From an uncultured Elioraea sp. (GTDB taxonomy: Bacteria > Pseudomonadota > Alphaproteobacteria > Acetobacterales > Acetobacteraceae), in NCBI GenBank assembly GCA_938010425.1, contig CALLUO010000005.1:62001-126000 (forward strand): a stretch of DNA of 64,000 nt. The letters run 5' to 3'. A program made the translations under genes and the position numbers. Numbering within the stretch: position 1 is the stretch's first letter; each line of letters opens with the position of its first letter. Shown one piece after another: positions 43,727-58,385 of the stretch. The notes beneath the pieces are model-generated. The model ran no database searches. It worked only from the letters and a program-made list of their open reading frames with translations, and was not told where the DNA came from.

Positions 43727-43752
43727 CCTAAGCAGGGAGCTATGTTACAAAG

Positions 43753-45543
43753 TTGACGCACAGACACCGGCTTTCCGCTCTCCGCGCCGCTCTTGCCGAA
43801 CGCGGCCTCGACGGTTTCCTCGTCCCCCGCGCCGACGAGCATCTCGGCGAATACATCCCGCCCTGTGCGGAACGTTTGCGTTGGCTGACGGGCTTCACGG
43901 GCTCGGCGGGGCTTGCTGTCGTGCTGCGCGATCGCGCCGCTTTCTTCACCGACGGCCGCTACCAGACCCAGGCGCGCGCCGAGGTCGACCTCGACGCATT
44001 CGAACTCCACCACCTCATTGACGAACCGCTTGACGCCTGGCTCGCCCAGGCGGTCCGCCCGGGCGAAGCGATCGGCTACGACCCCTGGCTGCACTCCGCC
44101 GAGAGCGTGGATCGCCTACGCCGTGCACTCGCGCGGGCAGGGGGGCAGCTTGTCGCAATCGAACCGAATCCCATCGACGCGCTGTGGACAGATCGCCCGG
44201 CACCGCCGGCCACTTCGGTGAAGCCACATCCTGCCCAATTCTCGGGTGAGGAGGCTGCGGCGAAGCGGGCCCGCATCGGCGCCGCCCTGGCCGCAGCCGG
44301 AGCTGAGGCCGCCGTGCTCACCGCTCCCGACAGCATCGCCTGGCTGTTCAACATCCGCGCTGACGATGTGCCCTTCACCCCAGTACCGCTCGCTTACGCT
44401 CTCCTGCAGGCGGATGGGCGCGCCACCCTGTTCCTCGATCCCGCCCGCATCGACCCCGCAGCACGCACTCACCTCGGCAACCAGGTCGCGGTTGAACCTC
44501 GCTCTGCCTTCCTCGCCGTGCTCGCGCGGTTCGGCGCAGAACGGGCGACGGTTTTGCTCGATCCACGCACAACTCCAGCACGGGTCGCGCAGCGCCTCGA
44601 AGAGGCGGGGGCAAGAATTCTCGCCGAACCCGATCCCGTCGCTTTGCCAAAGGCGTGCAAGAACAGCGTGGAACAGGCAGGCGCGCGCGCAGCACACCGC
44701 CGCGACGGCATGGCCCTCATCCGCTTCCTTGCCTGGCTCGACCGGACAGCGCCGGTCGAGCCGGTGAGCGAACTCGAGGCAGCAAGCCGCCTGCTTGCGT
44801 TCCGTGCTGAGGGCGATCGTTTCCGCGGAGAGAGTTTTCCTGCCATCAGCGCGGCAGGGCCAAACGGGGCCATCATCCACTATCGCGTGACCGAGGCGAC
44901 CAATCGTGCGCTTGGCGCGGGCGATCTCTACCTCATCGACAGTGGCGGGCAGTATCTCGACGGCACAACGGACGTCACGCGGACCGTGCTGATCGGCGAG
45001 CCGGGGGAGGAGATCGCTGAACAGCGCGACCGTTACACGCGCGTGCTCAAAGGCTTGATTGCGATTGCGACGTTGCGCTGGCCCAAAGGTGTTGCCGGGC
45101 CGCATCTCGAGGCCTTCGCCCGCCGTGCGTTGTGGGAGGCGGGGCTCGATTACGATCACGGCACGGGCCACGGCGTCGGGTCGTATCTCGGCGTGCACGA
45201 GGGCCCGACGGGGCTGTCGCGCTCCGCCCGCCCCATCCCGCTTGCTGCCGGCATGATCCTCTCGAACGAACCGGGCTTCTACCTGCCCGGCCGCTGGGGG
45301 ATCAGGCTCGAGAACCTGGTGATGGTGCGCGAGGAGCCGATCGCGGGCGCAACCAAACCCTTTCTCAGCTTCGACACACTCACCCTCGCCCCATTCGACC
45401 GCCGCCTGATCGAGCCCGACCTGCTCACAGAGGCGGAACGGTGTTGGATCAATTCATACCATGCGCGCATCGTCACCGACATCGGTCCCATGCTCGATCG
45501 GTTGGATCGCACCTGGCTGGAGCAGGCCTGCGCGCCGCTCTAA
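43753..45543 (+). CDS. Xaa-Pro aminopeptidase, long three-domain form (M24B)
   Basis: A metal-dependent peptidase removing N-terminal residues before proline. The 596-residue protein has two creatinase-like N-terminal domains (RLSALRAALAERGLDGFLVPRADEHLGEYIPPCAERLRWLTGFTGSAG; about 1-310) and a pita-bread catalytic domain. The metal ligands are visible: LYLIDSGGQYLDGTTDVTRTV (two Asp), YDHGTGHGVGSYLGVHEGP (His) and ILSNEPGFYLPGRWGIRLENLVMV (two Glu). A C-terminal peptidase_M24_C piece follows. The start is TTG at 43753 without a close ribosome site. It resembles eukaryotic-type APP1 rather than short PepP. Confidence 0.93.
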   Translation: MTHRHRLSALRAALAERGLDGFLVPRADEHLGEYIPPCAERLRWLTGFTGSAGLAVVLRDRAAFFTDGRYQTQARAEVDLDAFELHHLIDEPLDAWLAQAVRPGEAIGYDPWLHSAESVDRLRRALARAGGQLVAIEPNPIDALWTDRPAPPATSVKPHPAQFSGEEAAAKRARIGAALAAAGAEAAVLTAPDSIAWLFNIRADDVPFTPVPLAYALLQADGRATLFLDPARIDPAARTHLGNQVAVEPRSAFLAVLARFGAERATVLLDPRTTPARVAQRLEEAGARILAEPDPVALPKACKNSVEQAGARAAHRRDGMALIRFLAWLDRTAPVEPVSELEAASRLLAFRAEGDRFRGESFPAISAAGPNGAIIHYRVTEATNRALGAGDLYLIDSGGQYLDGTTDVTRTVLIGEPGEEIAEQRDRYTRVLKGLIAIATLRWPKGVAGPHLEAFARRALWEAGLDYDHGTGHGVGSYLGVHEGPTGLSRSARPIPLAAGMILSNEPGFYLPGRWGIRLENLVMVREEPIAGATKPFLSFDTLTLAPFDRRLIEPDLLTEAERCWINSYHARIVTDIGPMLDRLDRTWLEQACAPL

Positions 45544-45546
45544 GCC

Positions 45547-50617
<5,071 letters not shown>

Positions 50618-50639
50618 CGGCGCACTCGGGACCGCAGGC

Positions 50640-51455
50640 TCAGAAAATCGACGACCACCAGCGGGCGAGCATGCCGGCCCGACGCGGCTCGGCAGGTTCG
50701 GCGCCGGGGACGAGCAGGGCGTAGCTGTCCTGGTACCAGGGTGAGCCCGGGAAGTTGTGCCCGAGCACAGCCGCAGTTCGACGCGCCTCCTCGGTGAGGC
50801 CGAGCGCGAGATAGGACTCCGTCAGGCGGTGAAGGGCTTCGGCGACATGGTTCGTCGTCTGGTAGAGCTCGACCACCCGGCGGAAGCGGTTGATCGCCGC
50901 GAGATGAAGGTTTTGGCGCTGGTAGTAGCGCCCGATCATCATTTCGTGTCCGGCAAGATGATCGCGGGCAAGGTCGATCTTCAGCCGCGCGTCACGGGCA
51001 TAGGGCGTGTCGGGGAAGCGGTTCACCACTTCCGAAAGTGCGGCGAGGGCCTGCTCTGTAATCCGCTGGTCTCGGGTCACGTCGGCGATCTGTTCGTAAT
51101 AGGAGAGTGCACGCAGGTAGTAGGCATAGGCAATGTTTGGATTCGCAGGGTGCAGACGAATAAATCGGTCCAGTGCAGCAATGGCCTCAGTATACTGACT
51201 GCGCATGTACTGTGCATACGCGGCCATAAGTTTTGCCGTCACTGCCCAAGACGAATAGGGATGTTGTCGCTCAACCTCGTCGAATAGAGTCGCTGCGCGC
51301 GCATACTGTCCTGCCTCAAGCGCATCAGCGGCGTCGTTGTAGAGGTCTTCCACCGGCCGCTCCTGGGCGAGCGGCATGTCGAGGGTATCGCGGCCGCTAC
51401 AGGCGGAAACCGCGATCATGACCAGAAGCAAGGCGGAGATAGGACGGGGAGCCAT
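50640..51455 (-). CDS. bamD: Outer-membrane protein assembly lipoprotein BamD
   Basis: BamD is the essential TPR lipoprotein of the BAM complex that inserts outer-membrane beta-barrels. The 271-residue protein has a lipoprotein signal ending VSAC-SG (Cys about residue 20) and five TPR-like repeats: VEDLYNDAADALEAGQYARAATLFDEVERQHPYSSWA, then SQYTEAIAALDRFIRLHPANPNIAYAYYLRALSYYEQI and FPDTPYARDARLKIDLARDHLAGHEMMIGRYYQRQN, then ALHRLTESYLALGL. The ATG at 51455 has a TATAGA box nine bases upstream and no clear ribosome site. It lies between lpxC and recN. Confidence 0.95.
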   Translation of the reverse strand: MAPRPISALLLVMIAVSACSGRDTLDMPLAQERPVEDLYNDAADALEAGQYARAATLFDEVERQHPYSSWAVTAKLMAAYAQYMRSQYTEAIAALDRFIRLHPANPNIAYAYYLRALSYYEQIADVTRDQRITEQALAALSEVVNRFPDTPYARDARLKIDLARDHLAGHEMMIGRYYQRQNLHLAAINRFRRVVELYQTTNHVAEALHRLTESYLALGLTEEARRTAAVLGHNFPGSPWYQDSYALLVPGAEPAEPRRAGMLARWWSSIF

Positions 51456-51504
51456 TGCGTGGGTCTATAGCACGCGCCCAGGGGCTGCGAGAGCGGGGCG
51501 GCGA

Positions 51505-52479
51505 TCAGACCGGAGCGGCTGCAGCTGCGGCAAGCGGGGCGGCGATGCCGTCGCGGATCGCGCAAGCGGGCAGGGCCGGGGTGAAGCGATAGGCCGTGCC
51601 ATCGGCGAACAGGGCCCGCAGCGCGAGAGCGTTCAGCCGATGCCCGGCGCGGCGGGCAACCACGCGGCCGCGCAGGGGTGCGCCAGCAAGAGCGAGATCT
51701 CCGATGAGATCGAGCAGCTTGTGGCGCACAAACTCATCCGTGTAGCGCAGGCCCCCGACGTTTAGGACCGTCGCCCCACGCAGGACGACGGCATTGTCGA
51801 GGCTGCCGCCACGGGCGAGGCCTGCGTCGCGCAGCGCGTCAAGCTCCTCGACAAAGCCAAAGGTGCGGGCGCGGGCAAGGTCGCGCTTGAAGGCGCCCGG
51901 GACAAGACGAACCAACCGGTGCTGGCGGCGGATTGCGCTCGATGGGAACTCGATGTCCATCTCATACACCGGCACGCTGGACAAATCCGGCAGGAAGGTG
52001 ATCGACCCCGACTCGTCCTCGACCCGGACCGGGCGGACGATCTCCAACACCCGGCGGACTGCGCCCTGGGTGACGAAACCCGCACATTCGACCAAGAACA
52101 CGAACGGCGCGGCCGAACCGTCCATGATCGGAACTTCTGGTCCGTCGACGTCGATCAACGCGTTGTCTACGTCGCTGCCAGCAAGGGCGGCGAGCAGGTG
52201 TTCCACCGTGCCGACTCTCGCCTCAGGACGGTCAGGCAGGCCGAGCGTGGTGTTGCGGCGGGTATCGACAATGTGCTCCCAGCGCGCGGCGATGAGAGGT
52301 TGGTCAGGCAGATCGACCCGCCGGAATACGATGCCAACATGCTCAGCAGCCGGACGAAGGGTGAGGGAGACCTTCCGCCCCGAGTGCAGGCCCACACCGG
52401 TGCAGCCAATCGCTGCCCGCAGGGTCCTTTGGAAGGGCTGCACGCTGTCGCCGAGGTGAGTGTCAAGAGAAAGTTGCAC
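51505..52479 (-). CDS. lpxC: UDP-3-O-acyl-N-acetylglucosamine deacetylase
   Basis: LpxC is the zinc amidase catalysing the committed step of lipid A synthesis. The 324-residue product shows FQRTLRAAIGCTGVGLHSGRKVSLTL, VGTVEHLLAALAGSDVDNALIDVDGPEVPIMDGSA, the zinc ligands in EFVRHKLLDLIGDLALAGAPLRG and the catalytic His in RRAGHRLNALALRAL. The GTG at 52479 was taken as start; a GTG at 52443 gives a shorter N terminus that also fits. It follows ftsZ by 301 bases, the usual end of the dcw cluster, and probably has its own promoter in that gap. Confidence 0.96.
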   Translation of the reverse strand: MQLSLDTHLGDSVQPFQRTLRAAIGCTGVGLHSGRKVSLTLRPAAEHVGIVFRRVDLPDQPLIAARWEHIVDTRRNTTLGLPDRPEARVGTVEHLLAALAGSDVDNALIDVDGPEVPIMDGSAAPFVFLVECAGFVTQGAVRRVLEIVRPVRVEDESGSITFLPDLSSVPVYEMDIEFPSSAIRRQHRLVRLVPGAFKRDLARARTFGFVEELDALRDAGLARGGSLDNAVVLRGATVLNVGGLRYTDEFVRHKLLDLIGDLALAGAPLRGRVVARRAGHRLNALALRALFADGTAYRFTPALPACAIRDGIAAPLAAAAAAPV

Positions 52480-52780
52480 GATCCAACCAGGCGTCGCGGA
52501 AGGCTTCCGTCCTTGCGATGACGTCAGCCGAGAGGAGCTGCCGTCAGGAGCGAGGAGCTGCGCGGCCTTTGCCTTTTGGGAGACGGAGGCCAGAGACGAT
52601 CACGCTCCTTGCGCCCAAGCAAGGTGTAAATGCCGCGAAGGCATCTGGGCAAGTCAAGGTTCTTTTCTGAGTGTATCAGCCTACCGCCTTCACTTTTCCA
52701 CATTTTGGCAAAAGTCAGGCAAGGCGAGCTTATCTAACTCATCTAAGGAGTGCAGTGGCGACCGGCCGGTCGGCACTATG
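52480..52780. other. ftsZ-lpxC intergenic region
   Basis: About 300 bases with no gene. Near its right side, GCGACCGGCCGGTCGGC (52756-52772) is a GC-rich self-complementary core just after the ftsZ stop and may end part of the ftsZ transcript. On the minus strand TTGACT at 52657-52652 resembles a -35 box for lpxC, but no convincing -10 follows at 16-18 bases. Function is inferred only. Confidence 0.35.
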
Positions 52781-54322
52781 TCAATTGCTCTGTCGGCGCA
52801 GAAAAGCCGGAATGTCGAGGCCGCTTTCTTCGAGGGAGCCGCGGCCCTGCGGCTTAGCAGCGCCCTGGCTGATCGGTGTGAGGATCGGCTCTGCCCGGGC
52901 TGGCATGGAGGGCCGCGGAACAGGGGCGGGGCCCTCGCCGCCAGAGATCAAGCGCGTCATGCGCTGAAACAGGCTGCGGGCCGGCGGTTGGGACGGCGCA
53001 GCCTTAGCGGCGGCGGGCATGGGGGAAGTAGACCCGGTCGTGTCCGTGCCTGGGGCCGGGTCGCGAGGCGTGAACAGAGAGGGTGCGGGCTCCGCCTGCG
53101 GCTCGGCCGGGGCGGAGTGGCGCGCCGGCTCAACCGTGTTCGGCTTTTCCACCGTTCCCGCCGCCGGTTCGGTGGCGAGCGGGGCCGTTTGTAGGACGGT
53201 GTTGCCCACGATCTTGGTCGAGGCTGCCGTCAGCGGCGCCGACACCGGCGCCGTCACCACTGGTGCAGCCACAGGCGCCGCCGAAGCCGCCCGCATGACA
53301 GGCGCGCCATCCACCGCCACCAGGGCGGGGCGCTGGCGTGGCTGCTGGTTCGCTTCCATTCCCGTCGCCACCACTGAGACGCGGATCCGTCCTGCCATCG
53401 TATCGTCGATCGAGGAGCCGAAAATGATATTGGCTTCCTCGTCTCCCACCTCGCGGCGAATTCGGTTCGCCGCCTCATCGACCTCGAACAGGGTCATGTC
53501 CGGCCCGCCGGTGATGTTGATCAGCACCCCCTTTGCCCCCTTCATCGAGGCGTCCTCGAGAAGCGGGTTGGAGATCGCGATCTCGGCGGCGCGCACGGCG
53601 CGATCCTCTCCTTCCGCCTCGCCGGTGCCCATCATCGCCTTGCCCATCTCCGCCATCACCGTTCGGATGTCGGCGAAGTCGAGATTGACGAGGCCGGGAT
53701 GAACGATGAGGTCGGTCACGCCGCGCACGCCCATGTACAGAACGTTGTCGGCCATTTTGAACGCTTCTGCAAACGTGGTACGTTCGTTGGCTATGCGGAA
53801 CAGGTTCTGGTTCGGAATCACGATCAGCGTATCGACGTACTGCTGCAGCTCCTCGATGCCGGCCTCCGCCGCGCTCTTGCGCTTGGGCCCCTCGAAATCG
53901 AACGGCTTGGTGACCACGCCGACGGTGAGAATACCGCGCTCACGCGCGATGCGCGCCACCACCGGCGCCGCGCCCGTGCCAGTGCCGCCGCCCATGCCCG
54001 CGGTGATGAACACCATGTGTGCGCCGGCGAGATGGGAAGCGATCTCCTCCACCGCCTCCTCCGCTGCGCCGCGCCCGACCTCCGGCCTACCGCCGGCGCC
54101 GAGCCCCTGCGTGAGATGCGGACCGAGCTGGATCTTGCGGTCGGCCCGGCACTTCATCAACGACTGCGCATCGGTGTTGGCGACGATGAACTCCACGCCG
54201 TCGAGCTGCGAGGCGATCATGTTGTTCACCGCGTTGCAGCCGCCGCCACCGACACCGATCACAGTGATTCGGGGCTGAAAATCGTTCAGCGCTTGGGCAG
54301 GCACGGTCAGCGTGATGGCCAT
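52781..54322 (-). CDS. ftsZ: Cell division GTPase FtsZ
   Basis: FtsZ polymerises into the Z ring. The 513-residue protein has the tubulin-type GTPase domain ([42 protein letters not shown] with the tubulin signature, [36 protein letters not shown]) and the T7 loop region [12 protein letters not shown] long Pro/Ala-rich linker (about residues 325-490) follows, ending in the conserved C-terminal peptide [10 protein letters not shown] that binds FtsA. The long linker explains the length above 400 and is usual in alphaproteobacteria. It starts 52 bases after ftsA. Confidence 0.98.
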   Translation of the reverse strand: MAITLTVPAQALNDFQPRITVIGVGGGGCNAVNNMIASQLDGVEFIVANTDAQSLMKCRADRKIQLGPHLTQGLGAGGRPEVGRGAAEEAVEEIASHLAGAHMVFITAGMGGGTGTGAAPVVARIARERGILTVGVVTKPFDFEGPKRKSAAEAGIEELQQYVDTLIVIPNQNLFRIANERTTFAEAFKMADNVLYMGVRGVTDLIVHPGLVNLDFADIRTVMAEMGKAMMGTGEAEGEDRAVRAAEIAISNPLLEDASMKGAKGVLINITGGPDMTLFEVDEAANRIRREVGDEEANIIFGSSIDDTMAGRIRVSVVATGMEANQQPRQRPALVAVDGAPVMRAASAAPVAAPVVTAPVSAPLTAASTKIVGNTVLQTAPLATEPAAGTVEKPNTVEPARHSAPAEPQAEPAPSLFTPRDPAPGTDTTGSTSPMPAAAKAAPSQPPARSLFQRMTRLISGGEGPAPVPRPSMPARAEPILTPISQGAAKPQGRGSLEESGLDIPAFLRRQSN

Positions 54323-54374
54323 GACAGTTCTCCTCGGGAGGCGGATGGGTTGCGGGGAAGGGCTCGCATCGGCG

Positions 54375-55688
54375 TCACAGCCGCTCGCGAAGCCAGGTGA
54401 ACAGCCGCTTTAGCGGCCCGGGCACACCGGCAAAGCCGACCGGAGCAAGATCGCGCGCGATCTGACCTTCAGTGGCAGCCCAAATCAGCAGGCCGACGGG
54501 GACAGCAAAGCTTGGTCCTTGGGCGATGTCAGGCAGGCCGCGCAAGGCGGGCGGGCGGCCGAGCCGGACCTGCTTGTCGAGCATCGCCGCGGCAAGATCG
54601 CGTACACCGATCAGTTGCGATGCCCCCCCGGTCAGCACGACCCGGCGCCCGGTCAGCGAACCAAGCCCAGCCGCATCAAGACGGGCACGTACCAGTTCGA
54701 AGGTTTCCTCGAGCCGCGGCCGAATAATGCCAACCAACATCGACCGCGGCACCTTAGCGATCGCGTGATCGTCCTCGCCCACCAGCGGCACGGGGAAAAG
54801 TTCGCGATCGTCCCCGGGCGCTGCATCGGTCGAGCCGTGCAGAGTCTTCATTCGTTCCGCGTGCGCGACGGTGGTAGACAGACCGCGCGCGATATCGTTG
54901 GTCACATGCTGGCCGCCGATCGGGATGATGTCGATGTGTTGGAGCTGACCGTCGGCGAACACAGCGAGGCTGGTGGTGCCACCCCCCATGTCGATCACCA
55001 CCACGCCGAGCTCGCGCTCGTCTTCAACAAGGCAGGCAAGCCCTGCGGCGAACGGCGCAGCGACGAGCGACTCGATCGCGAGATCGCAGCGCCCAAGACA
55101 GGCGGCGAGATTGCGCAACGTGCCGACCGAGGCATCGACCACGTGCAGCCGCGCGCCGAGCAGCTCGCACACCATGCCGCGCGGATCGCGCACGCCGGAC
55201 GTACCATCCACCGCATAGCCGAGGGGAATGGCATGCACTACTTCGCGACCCTCGGCATAGGCGCGCAGCCGGCCTTCGGCGACGATGCGGCGGAGATCTG
55301 CATCCGTCACCGCATCTCCGTGCATCGCCATCCGCACATCGAAGTGGCGGCTCTGCGGCTGACCGCAGGAGAGGTTGACCACCATCTCGTGCACCGGCTG
55401 GTCGGCCTGCTCCTCGGCCTGAGCCACGGTGGCGCGGATGGCGCCTTCCGCTTGTTCGAGATCGACGATCGAGCCCGCGCGCACGCCACGCGAGCGTTGG
55501 TGGCCGACTGACAGCACGCGGATCGTCCCGTCGCTGTCCACGCGACCGATCAGGCAGGTGATCTTGCTCGAGCCGATGTCGAGCACCGCGATCGGCCCCG
55601 AACGGCCACGCGGCCGGCCACGCGAGGGGGAGGAGAGCGTGGCCAGCCCCTCAGGTACCAAAGTGGGACGGTTCGGCATCTCGTTCAT
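54375..55688 (-). CDS. ftsA: Cell division protein FtsA
   Basis: FtsA is the actin-like ATPase that tethers FtsZ to the membrane. The 437-residue protein shows the phosphate-1 loop [38 protein letters not shown], the 1C region with [12 protein letters not shown], phosphate-2 [21 protein letters not shown], the [13 protein letters not shown] segment and the adenosine loop [10 protein letters not shown]. It ends in an amphipathic helix [13 protein letters not shown] that binds membrane. The start overlaps the ftsQ stop (ATGA), and ftsZ follows. Confidence 0.97.
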   Translation of the reverse strand: MNEMPNRPTLVPEGLATLSSPSRGRPRGRSGPIAVLDIGSSKITCLIGRVDSDGTIRVLSVGHQRSRGVRAGSIVDLEQAEGAIRATVAQAEEQADQPVHEMVVNLSCGQPQSRHFDVRMAMHGDAVTDADLRRIVAEGRLRAYAEGREVVHAIPLGYAVDGTSGVRDPRGMVCELLGARLHVVDASVGTLRNLAACLGRCDLAIESLVAAPFAAGLACLVEDERELGVVVIDMGGGTTSLAVFADGQLQHIDIIPIGGQHVTNDIARGLSTTVAHAERMKTLHGSTDAAPGDDRELFPVPLVGEDDHAIAKVPRSMLVGIIRPRLEETFELVRARLDAAGLGSLTGRRVVLTGGASQLIGVRDLAAAMLDKQVRLGRPPALRGLPDIAQGPSFAVPVGLLIWAATEGQIARDLAPVGFAGVPGPLKRLFTWLRERL

Positions 55689-56542
55689 CCGCGCCGTCCT
55701 CTCTCCGGGTTTGCCGCCGGCGCGGGTGCCGCATCCGTCGCAGGCCGCAGCACAAGCCGATCCGCAAGCCTAAGGTCGACCACCTTCAGAGCGCGGTCGA
55801 GCACGGCGCTGTCGCGATGCAATTCGGCAAGGCGCGCTAGTGCCGCCGCCTCATGCCCCTCCGGCAACAGCACATCCGCGCCGGAGGCAAGCCTGAGGTT
55901 CCACCGCCGCTGATTGACACGCACGATGGCGATGATGCGTTGCTTCACCTCGGGGTGGCGATCAAGCAGGTCGAGAAGCGCTGCGGCTGCCTCCGCCGCC
56001 CCTTCTCCAACCACGTGTGGCAGATGAGCGAAACGCTCCACGCCGTCGCGGGTGATCACGCGACCATCCCGGTCGATGACAGCGAAGGTGCCGCGATTTT
56101 GCCAGATCGCGAACGGTGTGCGCTCGGTGAGCGCAAGATGGACGTGGCTGGGCAAGCGCCGATGCACAGAGGCCTGTTCGACCCACGGCAGCTCCTCGAG
56201 CCGCCGACGCACCATGTCCGGCGAGACAGCGAGTATCGGCTGCCCAAGTCGCAACCCGGAAGCGGCGAGGATGGCGTCGCGGTCCTCGTGCACGCGACCT
56301 TCCACGGTGACAGTGCCGACGACAAACCCGGCATCGGCGGCGGCGTCCTCGATCGCGCGCACGGTATCAGCGAGGAGGCGCTGCGGAGTGCCTGAAACGG
56401 CAAGGGCGATCACCGCCGCGCCGGCAACCATGACGCCGACGCTGACCAGAAGGGCAGGGCGCACGAGACAGCGCAAACGCCGAAGGAGCAAGCGCAACCG
56501 CCCGGGCCGTTGTGGGCGGCGATCGTTTCTCAGGCGCCGCAT
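55685..56542 (-). CDS. ftsQ: Cell division protein FtsQ
   Basis: FtsQ is a bitopic divisome scaffold. The 285-residue product has a basic, Arg-rich cytoplasmic tail, one membrane helix (LLVSVGVMVAGAAVIALAV, about 35-53), a POTRA domain (VGTVTVEGRVHEDRDAILAASGLRLGQPILAVSPDMVRRRLEELPWVEQASVHRRLPSHVHLALTERTPFAIWQN, about 75-145) and the beta domain with FAVIDRDGRVITRD. The ATG at 56542 has GGAGGAGG just upstream; a start at 56569 would include that site. It overlaps ddl by 13 bases and ftsA by four. Confidence 0.95.
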   Translation of the reverse strand: MRRLRNDRRPQRPGRLRLLLRRLRCLVRPALLVSVGVMVAGAAVIALAVSGTPQRLLADTVRAIEDAAADAGFVVGTVTVEGRVHEDRDAILAASGLRLGQPILAVSPDMVRRRLEELPWVEQASVHRRLPSHVHLALTERTPFAIWQNRGTFAVIDRDGRVITRDGVERFAHLPHVVGEGAAEAAAALLDLLDRHPEVKQRIIAIVRVNQRRWNLRLASGADVLLPEGHEAAALARLAELHRDSAVLDRALKVVDLRLADRLVLRPATDAAPAPAANPERGRRG

Positions 56543-57450
56543 CGCGCCTCCTCCACCATCCAGGTGCAAAGGGCAACGAACGGCATGCCGCAGTGCAGGG
56601 CCTGCTCTGGCAGGAGTGAGGTCGGCGTCATGCCGGGCTGAGTATTCACCTCGAGCAGCACAAGACGGCCGGGCTCGCCCGCACTGTCGTCGTAGCGTAA
56701 GTCGGCTCGGCTGGCACCACGACAGCCGAGCGCGCGATGCGCCGCTGCCGCAATGTCCAAGGCGCGCTGATAAGCCTCAGGATGGATCGGTGCGGGCAGG
56801 AGGTGTCGGCTTTCACCCGGACGGTACTTCGCCTCATAGTCGTAAAATCCGTGTTCGGTTGTGATCTCGGTCACCGCCAGCGGGCGATCCCCAAGCACGC
56901 CGACGGTCAGTTCTCGCCCCGGAACATACGCCTCGGCCATAGCATGCGTGCCGTAGATCCAGTCACGGACAATCCGATCACGCCGGTTGTCGCCGTCGCG
57001 CACGATGACCACGCCAACAGAGGAGCCTTCAGACAGCGGTTTCAGCACGTAGGGGGTGGGCAGCGGGTGGCCACGCGCGACGTCCTCGCGGGTTACCAGC
57101 CGGTGCGGAGCAACGGGTAGACCCGCCGCAGAGAAGCAGGCCTTAGCTGCCGCCTTGTCCATGGCAAGAGCCGAGGCCCGCACGCCCGAGTGCGTGTAGG
57201 GAATGCCGAGCCACTCGAGGATGCCCTGGATGCAGCCGTCTTCGCCGTAGCGTCCGTGCAAGGCGTTGAATACGACGTCCGGGCGGGCGGCGGTGAGAGC
57301 GGCGATAACGGCCGCGAGGTCGCGACCGACTTCGATCGGCACCACATCGTAACCGGCCTCGGCGAGCGCCTCAGCGACTTTCGCCCCCGAAACGAGACTG
57401 ACCTCGCGTTCAGCCGAGATGCCGCCGTACAGCACCGTCACACGCTTCAT
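56530..57450 (-). CDS. ddl: D-alanine--D-alanine ligase
   Basis: Ddl joins two D-alanines for the peptidoglycan stem peptide. The 306-residue ATP-grasp enzyme shows RVTVLYGGISAEREVSLVSG, VVFNALHGRYGEDGCIQGILEWLGIPYTHSGVRASALAMDK, YVLKPLSEGSSVGVVIVRD, EAYVPGRELTVGVLG, SRADLRYD and LLEVNTQPGMTPTSLLPEQA. The ATG at 57450 overlaps the murB stop by four bases. Family length and motifs are intact. Confidence 0.97.
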   Translation of the reverse strand: MKRVTVLYGGISAEREVSLVSGAKVAEALAEAGYDVVPIEVGRDLAAVIAALTAARPDVVFNALHGRYGEDGCIQGILEWLGIPYTHSGVRASALAMDKAAAKACFSAAGLPVAPHRLVTREDVARGHPLPTPYVLKPLSEGSSVGVVIVRDGDNRRDRIVRDWIYGTHAMAEAYVPGRELTVGVLGDRPLAVTEITTEHGFYDYEAKYRPGESRHLLPAPIHPEAYQRALDIAAAAHRALGCRGASRADLRYDDSAGEPGRLVLLEVNTQPGMTPTSLLPEQALHCGMPFVALCTWMVEEARCGA

Positions 57451-58385
57451 CGGCCGGCACCCTCCGCCAAGGGCCGACCGATGCGTCGGATCTCCCACTC
57501 AAGCGCGACACCTGTGGCAGCGCGCACGCGCGTGCGCACCTCCTCGCCCAGCGCTTCGAGATCGGCAGCGGTGGCTTGGCCGAGATTAAGCAGGAAGTTG
57601 CAGTGCTTCTCGCTCACCTGCGCATCACCGCGACGAAGCCCGCGACACCCAGCGGCGTCGATCAGTTCCCAGGCCTTGGCGCCGGGGGGGTTTTTGAAGG
57701 TCGAGCCGCCGGTACGGCCGCGCACCGGTTGCGTTGCTTCGCGCGCAGCGCGGATGCGTGCCATCTCGGCCGCAATCGCGACGGTATCGCCGGGCCGCGC
57801 CCGCAGCCGCACGCGCGTAACGATGGCACCGGGCGGTGGCCGAGCGTGGCGATAGGAGAAGGCGAACGCGCACGCAGCGAGACGCAGAGTCGTGCCATCG
57901 CGCGTGACGATCTCCGCCCAGTCGAGAACGTCAGCGATCTCCGCCCCGTAGGCGCCTGCGTTCATCGCCACCGCCCCGCCGAGGCTCCCGGGGATGCCGG
58001 AGAGGAAGGAGAGCCCGGCAAGCCCTGCCTTCGCCGCGGCCTCTGCCACTGTGCGATCGAGCGCCGCCGCGCCGGCGACGATGCCGTCCGCCTCGATCGC
58101 GATGCAACCGAAGCCCGAGGCAGGAAGGCGAACGACGATGCCAGCCACCCCGCCGTCGCGTACCAGTAGATTCGACCCTGCACCGACCACGGTCACGGGG
58201 ATGCCCGGGTCGAGAGCGCGCAGGAAAGTGGCAAGATCCTCCGTGTCCGCCGGCCGGAACAAGACCTCTGCCCTGCCGCCGGCGCGGAACCAGGTGAGCG
58301 CGCCGAGCGGTGCATCAGCGACGAGCCGGCCGCGAACAGAGGGCAGGGGGCCAAGGCTGGGCCTGGCAAGCGGGACGGCGCTCAT
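57447..58385 (-). CDS. murB: UDP-N-acetylenolpyruvoylglucosamine reductase
   Basis: MurB is the FAD-dependent reductase making UDP-MurNAc. The 312-residue protein shows [74 protein letters not shown] (FAD binding), [33 protein letters not shown] (catalytic Ser) and [20 protein letters not shown] with the final acid. It overlaps both murC and ddl by four bases. The frame is open further upstream but that extension lies inside murC. Confidence 0.97.
   Translation of the reverse strand: MSAVPLARPSLGPLPSVRGRLVADAPLGALTWFRAGGRAEVLFRPADTEDLATFLRALDPGIPVTVVGAGSNLLVRDGGVAGIVVRLPASGFGCIAIEADGIVAGAAALDRTVAEAAAKAGLAGLSFLSGIPGSLGGAVAMNAGAYGAEIADVLDWAEIVTRDGTTLRLAACAFAFSYRHARPPPGAIVTRVRLRARPGDTVAIAAEMARIRAAREATQPVRGRTGGSTFKNPPGAKAWELIDAAGCRGLRRGDAQVSEKHCNFLLNLGQATAADLEALGEEVRTRVRAATGVALEWEIRRIGRPLAEGAGR

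Noticed and set aside
52756-52772. Palindromic GACCGGCCGGTC as a definite ftsZ terminator
   Set aside because: The core is self-complementary with almost no loop and no T run, so I mention it only as a possibility.
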